Positions 16,754-25,177 of a stretch of DNA of 64,000 nucleotides are shown here, one piece after another; the stretch's first letter is position 1; the number at the start of each line of letters is the position of its first letter. Location: the NCBI GenBank assembly GCA_964432205.1, contig CAYSMK010000003.1, positions 135,786-199,785 on the forward strand, written 5' to 3'. This DNA is from Geomobilibacter sp964432205. Its GTDB lineage: Bacteria > Desulfobacterota > Desulfuromonadia > Geobacterales > DSM-12255. The position numbers and the translations under genes were made by a program. Under the pieces are notes generated by a model. It did not search any database. It worked only from the letters and a program-made list of their open reading frames with translations, and had not been told where the DNA came from.

Positions 16754-17875
16754 TTAAGCCACACCCGGCTTCAGCATTGCGATTACCGGCTCGCCGCCAC
16801 GGGGGGCCCAGACCCGGTCCGGCTTCGGGCAGATCTCGCGTATGGCGGCCTCCTCCGAGGCCATGTAGACGAAGTCGTCCTTTTCGGCGCAGACCAGGGG
16901 ACGCAGCTTGACCCGGTCGTTCAGGCCGATCAGCCCCTCGTTGCTGGCAAAGAGGATGGCGAACGGGCCGTTCAGAAGGCCGCTGCCGTACACCTGGCGG
17001 ATGGCGGTGAGCAGTTCCCGCTCATCGGTCGGGAGCTGGTCGATCTTGTCCCAGAAGGGGGAGGCAAGGGCCAGAGCAGCCAGTTCCGGTGTCAGACCGT
17101 GCTTCCGGATGAGGATGTCCAGGAGGTAGGCCACCACCTCGGTGTCGGTCAGCATGGTGCAGAGGTAGCCGTACATTTCCAGGTAGCGCTTGTTGATGCC
17201 GTAGGAGGATATCTCGCCGTTGTGGACGATGGACCAGTCCAGCAGGGTGAACGGGTGGGCACCACCCCACCAGCCCGGGGTGTTGGTCGGGAAACGGTTG
17301 TGGGCGGTCCAGATGTGGCCGCTGTACTCTTCCAGGCGGAAGAATTCGGCGATCTCCTCGGGGTAGCCGACCCCCTTGAACGCCCCCATGTTCTTGCCGG
17401 AAGAAACGACAAAGGCGCCTTCGATCTCGTGATTGATCCGCATGACATGGCTGACGATCACGTCCTCCACGGTCATCTTCTGGTACTCGATCGCCTCCTG
17501 GTATTCCTTGGTCTTCAGGGGTTGCACAAAATAGCGGCGAAAGACCGGCGGGTTGGTAATGGCGGCGATGCGGCGGGTCGGGATGTCTTCGTGCTGCTCG
17601 ATGGCGAAGTGCTCGCCCAGGTACTCCTCGGTCAACTGGAGGGCCATGGCGTTTTCGTACATCAGGTGAAAGGCGAAGAACTCCTTGTACTCCGGGTAGA
17701 TGCCGTAGGCGGCAAAGCCGCCGCCGAGGCCGTTGCCCCGGTCGTGCATCAGGGAGATGGACTTGATGATGACACTCCCCTCCACCTGCTTCCCGGTGGT
17801 GGAGATGAAGCCGGTAAGGCCGCAGTTGGAGATGTCCTTCTGGAAATTATGCGTCGGTTTGCGGATGTTTTTCAT
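16754..17875 (-). CDS. Glutamate synthase glutamine amidotransferase subunit (class II, split GltB N-terminal domain)
   Basis: 373 aa. Class II (Ntn) amidotransferase: the nucleophile would be Cys18 in NCGLTGFI after removal of a 17-residue propeptide. Further landmarks are HDRGNGLGGGFAAYG, TAHNRFPTNTPGWWGGAHPFTLLDWSIVHNGEISSYG and LLNGPFAILFAS. It releases ammonia from glutamine for the synthase subunit (19683-21212). Separate from the rest of GltB, as in archaea and Thermotoga. Gap of 46 bp to the FAD oxidoreductase gene upstream. Confidence 0.92.
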   Translation of the reverse strand: MKNIRKPTHNFQKDISNCGLTGFISTTGKQVEGSVIIKSISLMHDRGNGLGGGFAAYGIYPEYKEFFAFHLMYENAMALQLTEEYLGEHFAIEQHEDIPTRRIAAITNPPVFRRYFVQPLKTKEYQEAIEYQKMTVEDVIVSHVMRINHEIEGAFVVSSGKNMGAFKGVGYPEEIAEFFRLEEYSGHIWTAHNRFPTNTPGWWGGAHPFTLLDWSIVHNGEISSYGINKRYLEMYGYLCTMLTDTEVVAYLLDILIRKHGLTPELAALALASPFWDKIDQLPTDERELLTAIRQVYGSGLLNGPFAILFASNEGLIGLNDRVKLRPLVCAEKDDFVYMASEEAAIREICPKPDRVWAPRGGEPVIAMLKPGVA

Positions 17876-17921
17876 GTCTGAAAACCTCTATCTGGTCATG
17901 GCAAGGCGTATGGTCCGGTGC

Positions 17922-19232
17922 CTAGTGGCCGACGGCCCTGGCTACCTGCCCGTTTTCGGTCACTTTTCCCGCAGGAGCGAAGAGTGCACTCCGTACCTCC
18001 TTCGGGAGGTTGATGAAGCCGAAGCCGGGGCGAAGGAGATCCTCCTTGTAGGAGGTTATGTCGGCCCGGTCGCGGATGAGCCCGGCAAAGATGCCGGCCC
18101 GGTCCACTTCGCCGACCAGAACCGCGCCGACGAGGGTGTTATCCTTGATAACGATCTTGCGATAGGCATACGACTCCTGGTCCAGGTAGGTGAGGATCTC
18201 GAACTCATCACCTGCGGGCGGGTTGGTAATGCCCATGGAGATGGTCGACACCTTGAAGAACTCGATGGAGTTCATGGCAAGTCCACCCAGGTAGCCCTTG
18301 TCGCCGCCGGTCATGGCACTGCCGGCGATATCCCCCTGGATGTAGGCGTCGGGCCAGATCGGCATCGGGTTCTTGGTCCCGGAGAAGAAGTCCTTTGCCT
18401 CTGCCACGTCGCCGGCGGCGTAGACCCCTTTGACGGTGGTCTGCATCCGTTCGTCAACGACGATGCCGCGATTGACCTCGATGCCGCTCCCCTTGAGGAA
18501 CGTTGCTGCCGGCCGGACGCCGATGGCAACAACCACCGTGTCGCAGGGGATGAAGTCGCCCGACTTGAGCGTCACGCCGGTGATGGCCGACCCTTCCCCC
18601 TCGATGCTGACCACGGTATCCTCGTTGATGACCTCGATGCCGTTGGCCTTCATCTTCTTGGCAACGATACGGCCGGCAGGACGGTCAAAGGCCGCTGACA
18701 GTATCCTGTCAGCCAGTTCGACAATGGTGACCTTCTTGCCCAGGAGGTGGAGCCCTTCGGCCGCCTTCAGTCCGATGAGGCCGCCGCCGATTACCACGGC
18801 CCGCTCGATATCCTCGGCAATCCCCTTCAGTTTCGCGGCATCGTCCCAGGTGGTGAAGGTGAAGATGTTGTCCCGGTCCTCAAGCCCCATGATGGGAGGG
18901 ACGAACGGATCGCCGCCGGTGGCGATGAGCAGGCGGTCATAGGCGATGGCGTCGCCATCGGCCAGTTTCACCTTCCTGGCCTTGGTGTCGACCCCGACCA
19001 CCTCGCTCCCCAGGAGGAGATTGATCCGGTTCTTTTCGTAGAAATCGTCGGGAAGATACGGCATCCGCTTTTCGGTGATCAGCCCGCCCAGCAGGTAGGA
19101 GATGAGCGGCCGTCCATAGGCGGTGTGCTTTTCCCGGGAGACGACAATGATGTTTCCGGTCGGGTCGCTGGCGCGGATGGCCCGCATGGCCCCCACGGCG
19201 GCGACCGAGTTGCCGATGATCACATAGTTCAT
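17922..19232 (-). CDS. FAD-dependent pyridine-nucleotide oxidoreductase of the split glutamate synthase
   Basis: 436 aa. Two dinucleotide folds: N-terminal YVIIGNSVAAVGAMRAI (FAD) and a central AVVIGGGLIGLKAAEGL (NAD(P)H), plus GVYAAGDVAEA near residue 270. It belongs to the NADH-rubredoxin/nitrite-reductase-type flavoprotein group. Its start overlaps the stop of the upstream 4Fe-4S gene (ATGA, 19229-19232), with AAGGAGGG before it. Likely supplies electrons from NAD(P)H through the Fe-S subunit to the FMN synthase subunit, replacing the standard GltD small subunit. Role inferred from the operon. Confidence 0.85.
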   Translation of the reverse strand: MNYVIIGNSVAAVGAMRAIRASDPTGNIIVVSREKHTAYGRPLISYLLGGLITEKRMPYLPDDFYEKNRINLLLGSEVVGVDTKARKVKLADGDAIAYDRLLIATGGDPFVPPIMGLEDRDNIFTFTTWDDAAKLKGIAEDIERAVVIGGGLIGLKAAEGLHLLGKKVTIVELADRILSAAFDRPAGRIVAKKMKANGIEVINEDTVVSIEGEGSAITGVTLKSGDFIPCDTVVVAIGVRPAATFLKGSGIEVNRGIVVDERMQTTVKGVYAAGDVAEAKDFFSGTKNPMPIWPDAYIQGDIAGSAMTGGDKGYLGGLAMNSIEFFKVSTISMGITNPPAGDEFEILTYLDQESYAYRKIVIKDNTLVGAVLVGEVDRAGIFAGLIRDRADITSYKEDLLRPGFGFINLPKEVRSALFAPAGKVTENGQVARAVGH

Positions 19233-19678
19233 TTCTGTGAGCCCTCCTTGTACACCAGAGCCCTGTTGGGGCAGGCTTCCACGCAGGCCGGGGTAAGCCG
19301 GTCCGGGCACAGGTCGCACTTGTTGGCTTTCTTCTTGGCGAGGTTGCGCTGGATGGCGCCGTACGGGCAGGCCATGACGCAGGACCAGCAGCCGACGCAC
19401 TGCTCGGTGTCGATACGGACCACGCCGGCATCGTTTTTCTGTATGGCGCCGGAGATGCAGGCCCGCAGGCAGTCCGGCTCGTCGCAGTGACGGCAGGTGG
19501 TTGAAAGGGAGATCACGCCACCGTCCCACTCCTCGACGGTACAGCGGGAGATGGGTCGTTCGGGCTCGTGCAGGAACGCCTTCACCGGGTCCTTGGAACG
19601 GGAGTGCTCGGTGATGCAGGCGACCTCGCAGAGGTGGCAGCCGATGCAGACGTCTTCCAGTGTGTAGATTCGCTTCAT
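19229..19678 (-). CDS. Four-cluster 4Fe-4S electron-transfer subunit of the split glutamate synthase
   Basis: 149 aa, 16 Cys in four clusters of the polyferredoxin DmsB/HycB type: CIGCHLCEVAC, CRHCDEPDCLRAC, CVGCWSCVMACP and CDLCPDRLTPACVEACP. Soluble, no signal. Sits between the synthase and the FAD oxidoreductase genes and is coupled to the latter by a 4-bp overlap, so it probably relays electrons between them. Only 4 bp separate it from the synthase gene. Confidence 0.9.
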   Translation of the reverse strand: MKRIYTLEDVCIGCHLCEVACITEHSRSKDPVKAFLHEPERPISRCTVEEWDGGVISLSTTCRHCDEPDCLRACISGAIQKNDAGVVRIDTEQCVGCWSCVMACPYGAIQRNLAKKKANKCDLCPDRLTPACVEACPNRALVYKEGSQK

Positions 19679-19682
19679 TATC

Positions 19683-21212
19683 TTATTCTCCGGCGGGCAT
19701 GACGCCCAGGATGTTCATCTCGTTCTCGCTAAGGCCGATGGCGCGCAGCTTGTACCGGTTGCCGCGCAGCGATTCCAGGGCGTTGAGGCCCATGCCGCCG
19801 AGAATTTCCTTCATCTCGTGACCCCAGGCGTGAACCAGGTTCACCAGCCGCTCCGCACCCAGTTCAGGGTTGAGCCGCTTGGCCAGGTACGGATTGTTGG
19901 TGGTGATCCCCCACGGGCACTTGCCGGTGTAGCACCGCTGGCAGAGGGTGCAGCCCAGGGCCAGAAGGGTGGAGGTGCCCAGGTTGATGGCATCGGCCCC
20001 CAGGGCAATGGCCTTGATGGCGTCGCCGGAACTGCGCACGCCGCCGCCGACCACGATGGAAACCTGATTCCTGATCCCCTCGTCCCGCAGCCGGGCATCA
20101 ACCGAGGCCAGGGCGAGTTCCATGGGGAGCCCGACGTTGTCCCTGATCACCTGCGGGGCCGCACCGGTCCCCCCCCGGAAGCCGTCGATGGTGATGATGT
20201 CTGCACCGGCCCGGGCGATACCCGAGGCAATGGCAGCCACGTGGTGGACCGCGGCGATCTTGACCGAAACCGGCTTCTCGTAATTGGTCGCCTCTTTGAG
20301 GGCGAAGATCAGCTGGCGCAGGTCCTCGATGGAGTAGATATCGTGGTGGGGGGCCGGCGAGATGGCGTCCGAGCCGATCGGGATCATCCGGGTTTCGGAG
20401 ATCTGGTCGTTCACCTTTTCACCGGGGAGGTGCCCGCCGATGCCCGGCTTGGCACCCTGGCCCACCTTGATCTCGATCCCCACGCCGGCGTTCAGGTACT
20501 GTTCGCTGACGCCGAACCGGCCCGAGGCCACCTGGACGATGACGTTCTTGCCGTACTGGTAGAGATCCTTGTGCAGTCCGCCTTCGCCGGTGTTGTAAAG
20601 GGTGCCGAGTTCCTGCGCCGCCGCGGCCATCGCCTTGTGGGCGTTCAGGTTCAGGGCGCCGTAGCTCATGGCGGAGAAGATGAACGGGTACTCCAGCTTC
20701 AGTTGGGGTGCAAGTTTGGTAGCCAGTTTCGGCTTGCCGCTCTTCTCATCGCGGACAACCTCGATGGAATGGGGCTTCTTTCCCAGATAGGTCCTGAGCT
20801 CCATCGGCTCCCGGAGCGGGTCGATGGACGGGTTGGTTACCTGGGAGGCGTCAAGGAGCAGGTGGTCCCAGAAGATCGGGTACTTGGCCGGATTCCCCAT
20901 GGCCGCCAGCAGGATGCCGCCGGTATCGGCCTGGGCGTAGAGGTTGCGGATGTGGGCGCCCGACCAGGATTCGTTCCGCTTGAAGTTTTCCTCGTTGACC
21001 CGGATGGTGATGGCGCCGGTGGGACAGTACGCGGAGCAGCGACGACAACCGATGCACGAGGTGCTTTCCTCGGCCAGGTAGTTGTCCTCTTCCACGAAAG
21101 AATGGACGTCATACGCGCACTGACGAACGCAGACCTTGCAGCGGATGCACTTGCGTTCGTTGCGATCGACGATGAACTCGTTGAATGACTCGGTAACAGA
21201 CTTGTAAAGCAC
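19683..21212 (-). CDS. Archaeal-type glutamate synthase FMN/ferredoxin subunit (split GltB central domains)
   Basis: 509 aa starting at GTG 21212, chosen because CAGGAGG lies 7-8 bases before it; an upstream ATG at 21269 adds residues unlike the family. N-terminal 2x4Fe-4S ferredoxin: CIRCKVCVRQCAYD and CIGCRRCSAYCPTG. The FMN-binding TIM barrel follows (FIFSAMSYGALNLNAHKAMA, GQGAKPGIGGHLPGEKV, TIDGFRGGTGAAP), then 3Fe-4S ligands in CTLCQRCYTGKCPWGI. Converts 2-oxoglutarate plus ammonia to glutamate. First gene of a five-gene operon with a sigma-54 promoter just upstream. Confidence 0.93.
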   Translation of the reverse strand: MLYKSVTESFNEFIVDRNERKCIRCKVCVRQCAYDVHSFVEEDNYLAEESTSCIGCRRCSAYCPTGAITIRVNEENFKRNESWSGAHIRNLYAQADTGGILLAAMGNPAKYPIFWDHLLLDASQVTNPSIDPLREPMELRTYLGKKPHSIEVVRDEKSGKPKLATKLAPQLKLEYPFIFSAMSYGALNLNAHKAMAAAAQELGTLYNTGEGGLHKDLYQYGKNVIVQVASGRFGVSEQYLNAGVGIEIKVGQGAKPGIGGHLPGEKVNDQISETRMIPIGSDAISPAPHHDIYSIEDLRQLIFALKEATNYEKPVSVKIAAVHHVAAIASGIARAGADIITIDGFRGGTGAAPQVIRDNVGLPMELALASVDARLRDEGIRNQVSIVVGGGVRSSGDAIKAIALGADAINLGTSTLLALGCTLCQRCYTGKCPWGITTNNPYLAKRLNPELGAERLVNLVHAWGHEMKEILGGMGLNALESLRGNRYKLRAIGLSENEMNILGVMPAGE

Positions 21213-21264
21213 CGTGTGGCCTCCTGGGTGGCATGGGATGCTGGAGTAGATCGATGTTGCTATA

Positions 21265-21280
21265 GCCAATAGTGTGCCAA
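21265..21280 (-). promoter_or_regulatory. Sigma-54 (-24/-12) promoter of the glutamate synthase operon
   Basis: On the minus strand TTGGCAC-ACTAT-TGGC: invariant GG (21278-21277) and GC (21266-21265) are separated by exactly 10 nt, and TTGGCAC matches the -24 consensus perfectly. The -12 element is TGGC against consensus TTGC. Transcription would begin near 21253, giving a ~40-nt leader before GTG 21212. Fits nitrogen-regulated expression. Confidence 0.75.
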
Positions 21281-21415
21281 CTGAATATGTATCCTGATGT
21301 TGTGCGCAAAAACAGAGGGTTACGGGTGTGTGGGTGCATCGAATGGTTAAAGCGCACTCCTGTCGAGTACGTTGTGGGTTTGTATGCTACGCTGTTATGT
21401 GGTGAAAGTGTACAC

Positions 21416-22432
21416 TCAAGGGGTGGGGCGATGGCGTAGCTGTTCGAGATACTTCTTAATGCCACCTTCAAAGATGGCAGCGATTTCATGTTGCTCGTGT
21501 CCCTGACTGTAATGGTAGAAGTAGCGCGTCAGAAGTACGAGCAAAATGATGATCATCAGGCCGGCTGCGTAACGTTTGACAGAGGTCCTGAAGGTGGGAA
21601 GTTGCGCGGTGTCCGGCGGTACCGTCGGCTCGGTGCGTTGCATGGCACGCAGCCGGCGGATCTGTTCAGTGGTGATGTAATTGATAATGGCATCGCGATC
21701 CCGTTCGTCGATGAAGAGAAACGAGATGGCGGTCTGGTAGATGGGCGCGGCATCGTCAGGCGTGAGCAGTCGTTCCGACTGGATCACCTTGCCTACCGTC
21801 TCCACAACGTGTGGCGGCGCCACGGGAAGAAACAGTTCAATAAAAAGGTAGGCGCCATGAGGCAGGGGATCGGGGATGTTTACCTTGATGCCGCCACCGC
21901 TGATGTTGGCGGCAATCGGGTGTGGCTGAGCCCACGGTTTTATGGAGCCGCCGGAGTCCGTTGCTGAGAAGGTGCCGGTGAAAAATGTCGCCGACTGGTC
22001 TTTGCTGGCGGCAGCACGGTCGCGGCGGCTGATCCATTGCTGCTGGAGCGCTTCGGTGTCGGTCGTGTCCGGAACGACGTAGCGAACCGGAAGGTAGGCA
22101 TCGATTCTGAAATACTCGCGCAGATCGCTGATGATGACATCGCCGACCAGTCGGACATGGAGCAGTTCCCGCTCAGGTTCACCGACCACCAGCACCCGGC
22201 AGGCATATACGGTTCCGTCGCGAATGATTTTGAGTTCGACCGTGACACCCAGATCAAGGGAAATGCCGGTAGGCAGCTTGTCCCGGGACAACCGCAGCTC
22301 CAGAAGGTCGTCCAGCAGGGCAAATACCACCGCCCATTCGATGAATGGAGTGCCTTCCCGGGTGGGGAGCAGCAGTTGGACCCGCTGTCCTTTCGGAAAG
22401 TACCGTGCGTAAGGAGGAATCGAGTCAGTCAT
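21416..22432 (-). CDS. PilZ-domain c-di-GMP-binding protein with C-terminal membrane segment
   Basis: 338 aa. N-terminal YcgR-like domain (residues 10-100) followed by a PilZ domain carrying both ligand motifs: R-x3-R at Arg105-Arg109 (REYFR) and N-x-S-x-x-G at 176-181 (NISGGG). A single hydrophobic helix near residues 296-312 (LMIIILLVLLTRYFY) would anchor the C terminus. Expected to bind c-di-GMP at the membrane and affect motility, pili or secretion. Start 22432 is chosen by family N terminus (MTDSIPPYARYFPKG); no strong ribosome-binding sequence is visible. Confidence 0.85.
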   Translation of the reverse strand: MTDSIPPYARYFPKGQRVQLLLPTREGTPFIEWAVVFALLDDLLELRLSRDKLPTGISLDLGVTVELKIIRDGTVYACRVLVVGEPERELLHVRLVGDVIISDLREYFRIDAYLPVRYVVPDTTDTEALQQQWISRRDRAAASKDQSATFFTGTFSATDSGGSIKPWAQPHPIAANISGGGIKVNIPDPLPHGAYLFIELFLPVAPPHVVETVGKVIQSERLLTPDDAAPIYQTAISFLFIDERDRDAIINYITTEQIRRLRAMQRTEPTVPPDTAQLPTFRTSVKRYAAGLMIIILLVLLTRYFYHYSQGHEQHEIAAIFEGGIKKYLEQLRHRPTP

Positions 22433-22438
22433 TGTCCG

Positions 22439-22500
22439 TTGAGTGGTTGAATGGACGAGTGGTTGAGTGGCCTGCAATCACTCAACTACGTTACCCACTC
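22439..22500. repeat. GAGTGGTTGA-type fold-back repeat
   Basis: Short tandem units (GAGTGGTTGA, GAGTGGTTGAGTGG) followed by inverted copies (CACTCAAC, CCACTC). GTTGAGTG at 22462-22469 pairs with CACTCAAC at 22479-22486. Lies between the PilZ gene and the DUF1858 gene, both on the minus strand. Confidence 0.55.
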
Positions 22501-22508
22501 CGACCTGG

Positions 22509-22703
22509 TTACTTCACGGCAGTTTCGTTGAGGTCTTTGAGGAGCCGGTCGATATCGACCTTGTGAACGCCGGCACCATGGGCCAGTTCTTCGAAGTCGG
22601 CAATCTGGCATTCGTTGCAGTCCAGGCCGTAACGGACAAAAATGGCGGTTGTCTGTGGATAGAGCCGGATGATTTCACCGATGGTCATCTCTTTGGTAAT
22701 CAT
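22509..22703 (-). CDS. DUF1858-domain small protein
   Basis: 64 aa. MITKEMTIGEIIRLYP ... YGLDCNECQ is the DUF1858 pattern (hybrid-cluster/ScdA-like small domain) with Cys29 and Cys32. The start is fixed by AGGAGG directly before ATG 22703, downstream of a terminator on the same strand. Such proteins are thought to contact redox or Fe-S systems, but no function is proven. Probably an independent transcript or co-transcribed with the PilZ gene that follows. Confidence 0.85.
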   Translation of the reverse strand: MITKEMTIGEIIRLYPQTTAIFVRYGLDCNECQIADFEELAHGAGVHKVDIDRLLKDLNETAVK

Positions 22704-22715
22704 TCGTCCTCCTGA

Positions 22716-22750
22716 GAAAAGGGCGAGGGACTGACCCCCTCGCCCTTTTC
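22716..22750. terminator. Intrinsic terminator, mainly for the minus-strand aminotransferase gene
   Basis: Perfect 14-bp inverted repeat GAAAAGGGCGAGGG / CCCTCGCCCTTTTC with a 7-nt loop; the arms end in T-runs in both directions. Lies 37 bp after the aminotransferase stop codon. Confidence 0.88.
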
Positions 22751-22786
22751 TGTCATGGTCCGTAATTACTTTGTTCAGCAGGATGA

Positions 22787-24091
22787 TCAGGCCAGATCCT
22801 GTACCCCTTGGTAGATGATGTCGAACAGCTCGGGGATATCCTTCTCCTCGATGCAGGAGAAGGCGATCCTGAGATCGGTCTTGCCGATGGAGATGCCGCC
22901 GACGCCGTACTTGTCGAGGAGGTGGACCCGCAGCTTCTCGGCATCGACGGTCTTCAGCTTGAGGCACATGAAGTAGCCGGAGTTGAACGGGTAGTAGGTC
23001 CAGGCGGAATCGTACTTACCGCTGTCGAGAACCGCCTTGACCTTAAGGGCGCGGCCCTTCAGCACCTGGAACTTCTCTTCCTTCTGTTCGAGGAATTTCG
23101 GGGAGCGGAGCGCCTCGATGGCGAACGTCTGGGAGGGGTGGGGGCAGTTTGAGATCCGTGCGCGAATGATCCCCATGGCCTTCTTCTCCAGAGCGGTCAT
23201 GACCCGGGCGTTCTCGAAGCTGTTGCCGTCGGCGAAGGTGATGAAGCCGGTCCTGAAGCCCCAGACGAACTCCTCCTTGGTGGCGCCGTCGAGCTTGACC
23301 GTCAGGATGCGCGGGTGGAGGTTGGCGAGCTTGCCGAAGAGCGACTCCTTCATGCTGTCCTCGTAGAAGAGGCCGAAGTAGGCGTCATCGGTGATGGCGA
23401 CGATGTTGCAGCCGCTCTCGGCGACTTCCTTGATGGCGGCAACGATAGCGTCACCTTCGGCGACGGATGGGGTGTAGCCGCTCGGGTTGTTGGGGAAGTT
23501 CAGGATGACAATGGCTTTACCCTTTTCCTCGGCGCTGTTTTTCAACTCGGCCTTGAAGGCGTCGACGTCAAAGCCGCCAGCCACGGTGAAGGTCGGGAAT
23601 TTCCGCATGACGGCGCCGGAGCAGGTGCCGAAGGTGAGGTTGTAGTTCCCCCAGAGCATGTCCGGCAGGACCACGTGGTCGCCCGGGCCGACGAACATGT
23701 CGGCAACGATCGAGAGGCCGTGGGTGAGGGCGTTGGTGACGATCGGGTTGCTGAAGTGTTTCCCCTGCTGGCTCGGGTTCTCCCGCAGCTGCTTCTCGCG
23801 CCAGAGGGCGCGCAGTTCCGGCTTGCCGGCCGGCGGCGCATAGGGGTAGATGTCCTTCGGGTCAAAGGCGGTGAGCTTGTCCTGGATGCACTGGAGGTAC
23901 ATCGGGCCGCCCTTTTCGGTGGCGATGCCTATGGTGGCGTTGAATTTGTGGGCCTTTTCCTTGGCTTCGGCCGACTGGGTCAGAATTCCCTTGGGGAAGA
24001 AAAGGTTCTTGCCCAGGTCGGACAGCATCTCCAGGACATAAGGATTGCTCTGGCTGAGCATCTCGTTGAGTTCTACTGCTAGCGGATTCAT
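22787..24091 (-). CDS. PLP-dependent aminotransferase, class I/II
   Basis: 434 aa. Fold-type I landmarks: NPSG at 202-205, DDAYFG with Asp235 and Tyr237, the PLP lysine Lys272 in GATKEEF, and Arg280 in WGFRTGF. Longer than standard AspC by ~35 residues and with an unusual TKEEF lysine motif. Probably transfers amino groups between an amino acid and 2-oxoglutarate or pyruvate; substrate not assignable. Start at 24091 follows AAGGAGA; an ATG at 24139 would overlap the coaD gene. Confidence 0.85.
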   Translation of the reverse strand: MNPLAVELNEMLSQSNPYVLEMLSDLGKNLFFPKGILTQSAEAKEKAHKFNATIGIATEKGGPMYLQCIQDKLTAFDPKDIYPYAPPAGKPELRALWREKQLRENPSQQGKHFSNPIVTNALTHGLSIVADMFVGPGDHVVLPDMLWGNYNLTFGTCSGAVMRKFPTFTVAGGFDVDAFKAELKNSAEEKGKAIVILNFPNNPSGYTPSVAEGDAIVAAIKEVAESGCNIVAITDDAYFGLFYEDSMKESLFGKLANLHPRILTVKLDGATKEEFVWGFRTGFITFADGNSFENARVMTALEKKAMGIIRARISNCPHPSQTFAIEALRSPKFLEQKEEKFQVLKGRALKVKAVLDSGKYDSAWTYYPFNSGYFMCLKLKTVDAEKLRVHLLDKYGVGGISIGKTDLRIAFSCIEEKDIPELFDIIYQGVQDLA

Positions 24092-24116
24092 ACGGGTCTC
24101 CTTGTTTTGGGGGTGT

Positions 24117-24602
24117 TTATGAAGAAAACTTTTTGACAAGCGCTTGTTTGACCTGCGGCGGCACCAGGCTGTCGATCGGCCCCTTGAGCGAGCTGACTTC
24201 CTTGACGATGGATGAGGAGAGATAACTGTAGGGAACCGAGGTCATCATGAAAAGGGTTTCCACCTCGCTGGTAATGCTCCGGTTCATCTGGGCGATCTGA
24301 AACTCGTATTCGAAATCCGAAATGGCACGCAGGCCGCGGATGATGACCGTGGCCTCCTGAGAGCGGACGTAGTCTACCAGAAGCCCTTCAAAGGTGTCAA
24401 CTCTTGCCCTGGGATTGTCAGCCAAGACATCCCGGATCAGATCGACCCGCTCCTCGATGGAAAACAGTGAGTTCTTCGTGGAGTTGCGGGCAACGGCGAC
24501 GATAATGCTGTCAAAGACCCGCAACCCTCTCTTGATGATGTCGATGTGGCCGTAGGTGATCGGGTCGAATGAGCCGGGGTAAACGGCTATTTTCCGTGGC
24601 AT
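24117..24602 (-). CDS. coaD: Phosphopantetheine adenylyltransferase
   Basis: 161 aa, standard length. Nucleotidyltransferase signature YPGSFDPITYGHIDII (T/HxGH motif), RGLRAISDFEYEFQIAQMN for phosphopantetheine contact, and YSYLSSSIVKEV as the second ATP-binding loop. Catalyses ATP plus 4'-phosphopantetheine to dephospho-CoA, the penultimate CoA step. 2 bp from rsmD, the common pairing in many bacteria. Confidence 0.96.
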   Translation of the reverse strand: MPRKIAVYPGSFDPITYGHIDIIKRGLRVFDSIIVAVARNSTKNSLFSIEERVDLIRDVLADNPRARVDTFEGLLVDYVRSQEATVIIRGLRAISDFEYEFQIAQMNRSITSEVETLFMMTSVPYSYLSSSIVKEVSSLKGPIDSLVPPQVKQALVKKFSS

Positions 24603-24604
24603 GA

Positions 24605-25177
24605 CTACTCTCCGGTCGATAGGGTGAAAAACGTTATGGCGGTGTCGCCGTAAATGCGGCTGTCGTCCCTGTGCAGAAGGCCGACGGTTTCCGGTACCAG
24701 ATCGCGGGCTGCGCCCTCCATGATGACGATGGCATCTGCGGTCAGCAGGTCACCGCTGCCAAGAGTCGCCAGCACCTGATCCCTGAGTTCGAGATCCCGA
24801 TAGGGCGGGTCGCAGAATACCAGATCGAACCGTGTGCCCTGGCGGGCCAGGAGTGCCAGGGCCTGGCGGGCATCCATGGCCACTGTCCGGCCGTTGGCTG
24901 CCACCCCGGTCAGGGCAAGGTTTTTCTCCACCAGGCTGATGGACGAATGGCGGCTGTCAACGAAGACAGCAGCCGCTGCTCCGCGGCTCAGGGCCTCGAT
25001 GCCCAGTGCCCCGGTTCCGGCAAAGAGATCCAGGACCCGGCAGCCGGCGAGGTTCTCCCGGCGGCTCGTCAGGATGCTGAACAGTGCTTCCCGGACACGG
25101 TCCGCCGTTGGTCGTACCGTGCTGTCCTTTGGCGCGACGAGGCGGCGGCCCCTGGCCGTTCCGGCTATCACCCGCAC
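24605..25177 (-). CDS. rsmD: 16S rRNA (guanine(966)-N(2))-methyltransferase
   Basis: 190 aa. MRVIAGTARGRRLVAP at the N terminus, PTADRVREALFSIL, the SAM motif VLDLFAGTGALGIEALSRGA and the catalytic FCDPPY all match RsmD. Methylates G966 in 16S rRNA. Overlaps the preceding aldolase-like gene by 10 bp and is followed immediately by coaD, so the three are co-transcribed. Confidence 0.95.
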   Translation of the reverse strand: MRVIAGTARGRRLVAPKDSTVRPTADRVREALFSILTSRRENLAGCRVLDLFAGTGALGIEALSRGAAAAVFVDSRHSSISLVEKNLALTGVAANGRTVAMDARQALALLARQGTRFDLVFCDPPYRDLELRDQVLATLGSGDLLTADAIVIMEGAARDLVPETVGLLHRDDSRIYGDTAITFFTLSTGE

